Source of the DNA: Bacillus mobilis
GTDB lineage: Bacteria > Bacillota > Bacilli > Bacillales > Bacillaceae_G
Direction: 5' to 3'
DNA: 64,000 bases
Assembly: GCF_001884045.1 (NCBI RefSeq)
Contig: NZ_MACF01000130.1
Coordinates: forward strand, 1 to 64,000
The translations under genes were made by a program, and so were the position numbers. The first letter of the stretch is position 1. Each line of letters begins with the position of its first letter. Shown here piece by piece: positions 63,769 through 64,000 of this stretch. The notes under the pieces are model-generated. The model was not told the origin of the DNA. It worked only from the letters and a program-made list of their open reading frames with translations, and ran no database searches.

Positions 63769-64000
63769 ATGCTTGGGGTTTTTAAAAAACATACAAATAA
63801 AACAAACGCCAGTATACTTGAATTAAGTAAGGATCAACAAATCACTTTTAACGTGCCTACTAATTCTGAACTAAAAATTCAAATGGATATGCTGCATATT
63901 TCAAAAGAAGATTTACAAATCGTAAAGGTACTTCAGCCCTTTATTTATGAAGAAATTGATTGGATTACGGAAAAATTCTATGCCAATATTACAAAACAGC
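63769..64000 (+). CDS. hemAT: globin-coupled aerotaxis transducer HemAT (3' end outside window)
   Basis: Partial gene; 77 codons are visible and the frame is open at the window edge. The N-terminus 'MLGVFKKHTNKTN' followed by the sensor-globin start ('VLQPFIYEEIDWITEKFYANI') resembles B. subtilis HemAT, an oxygen-sensing methyl-accepting chemotaxis protein with an N-terminal heme globin and a C-terminal signalling domain. Only the start of the globin domain is present, so the signalling part is presumed. AGGGGGA lies upstream of the ATG. Confidence 0.82.
   Translation, partial: MLGVFKKHTNKTNASILELSKDQQITFNVPTNSELKIQMDMLHISKEDLQIVKVLQPFIYEEIDWITEKFYANITKQ

Noticed and set aside
1-64000. CRISPR arrays, prophage, intact IS elements, tRNA or rRNA genes
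   Set aside because: No regularly spaced direct repeats with unique spacers, no transposase or phage genes and no tRNA-like cloverleaf were seen on reading both strands.

Overview
The window is AT-rich Bacillus chromosome, almost certainly from the Bacillus cereus group (cereus/anthracis/thuringiensis). The evidence is the strong AGGAGG-type ribosome binding sites, the spore genes (rsfA, cwlJ, gerQ, a pbpG-like PBP), an S-box leader, dispersed repeats about 155 bp long with TTTAT ends that match my memory of the group-specific bcr1 element, and gene order. Read in reverse, the core follows the B. subtilis ywd-ywf-ywh-ywi region: ywiB-argS, speE-speB, pbpG(ywhE)-ywhD-ywhC-ywhB, ywfO, rsfA, lipL, pta, hemQ, cwlJ-gerQ(ywdL)-ywdK-ywdI-ywdJ, ung, pdxK. 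A perfect ParB site (parS) at 54498-54513 fits an origin-proximal location. I see no prophage, CRISPR array, intact insertion sequence, tRNA or rRNA.

Left part (1-20.2 kb). It opens with the 3' end of an LPXTG-anchored Cna_B/SpaA-repeat surface protein, then a hairpin-rich spacer, a secreted M28 aminopeptidase, a small secreted protein and a three-gene ECF sigma-factor operon with an ECF-like promoter. Next come argS-ywiB, an MccF-like S66 peptidase, a YxeA protein, a PfoR/PTS-IIC-like membrane protein, speE-speB with a structured intercistronic RNA, a MerR/MFS efflux pair, a GDPD, a class A PBP whose ribosome binding site lies in a perfect 18-bp hairpin, ywhD, ywhC, a 4-oxalocrotonate tautomerase homologue and the HD hydrolase ywfO.

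Middle (20.2-46 kb). A Fur-controlled siderophore or ferric-citrate ABC transporter is followed by a DUF1450 protein, rsfA, a lipoprotein, lipL, pta, hemQ, a D,D-carboxypeptidase, the germination pair cwlJ-gerQ, ywdK, ywdI, a K+ channel, an NCS2 permease, a Cof-type HAD phosphatase, ung, an ABC exporter with a GDSL esterase, a LacI regulator with a YczE-like protein, and the methionine/threonine cluster hom, metA, metY. metY is preceded by a SAM riboswitch.

Right part (46-64 kb). A ClC channel, a YjjG nucleotidase, a YeiL-like Crp/Fnr regulator, azoR, an AirSR/YhcYZ-like two-component pair with a Cys-rich GAF domain, pdxK, a GGDEF protein with a LytS-type membrane sensor, parS, cstA with its YbdD partner, a LytTR regulator with a degenerate receiver domain, a NiaP-like MFS carrier, a tagA/GT4/O-antigen-ligase surface-glycan cluster, a TRIC-type channel and the start of the oxygen sensor HemAT.

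The observations I rank highest are these. Short repeats of at least two families sit exactly between a stop codon and its transcription terminator at argS, speB and hemQ, and a related-looking 99-bp unit abuts the stop of the siderophore ATPase gene. The cstA neighbourhood pairs a pseudo-receiver LytTR protein with a LytS-sensor diguanylate cyclase and no LytS kinase. There is also the perfect parS and the structured leaders of pbpG and speB.
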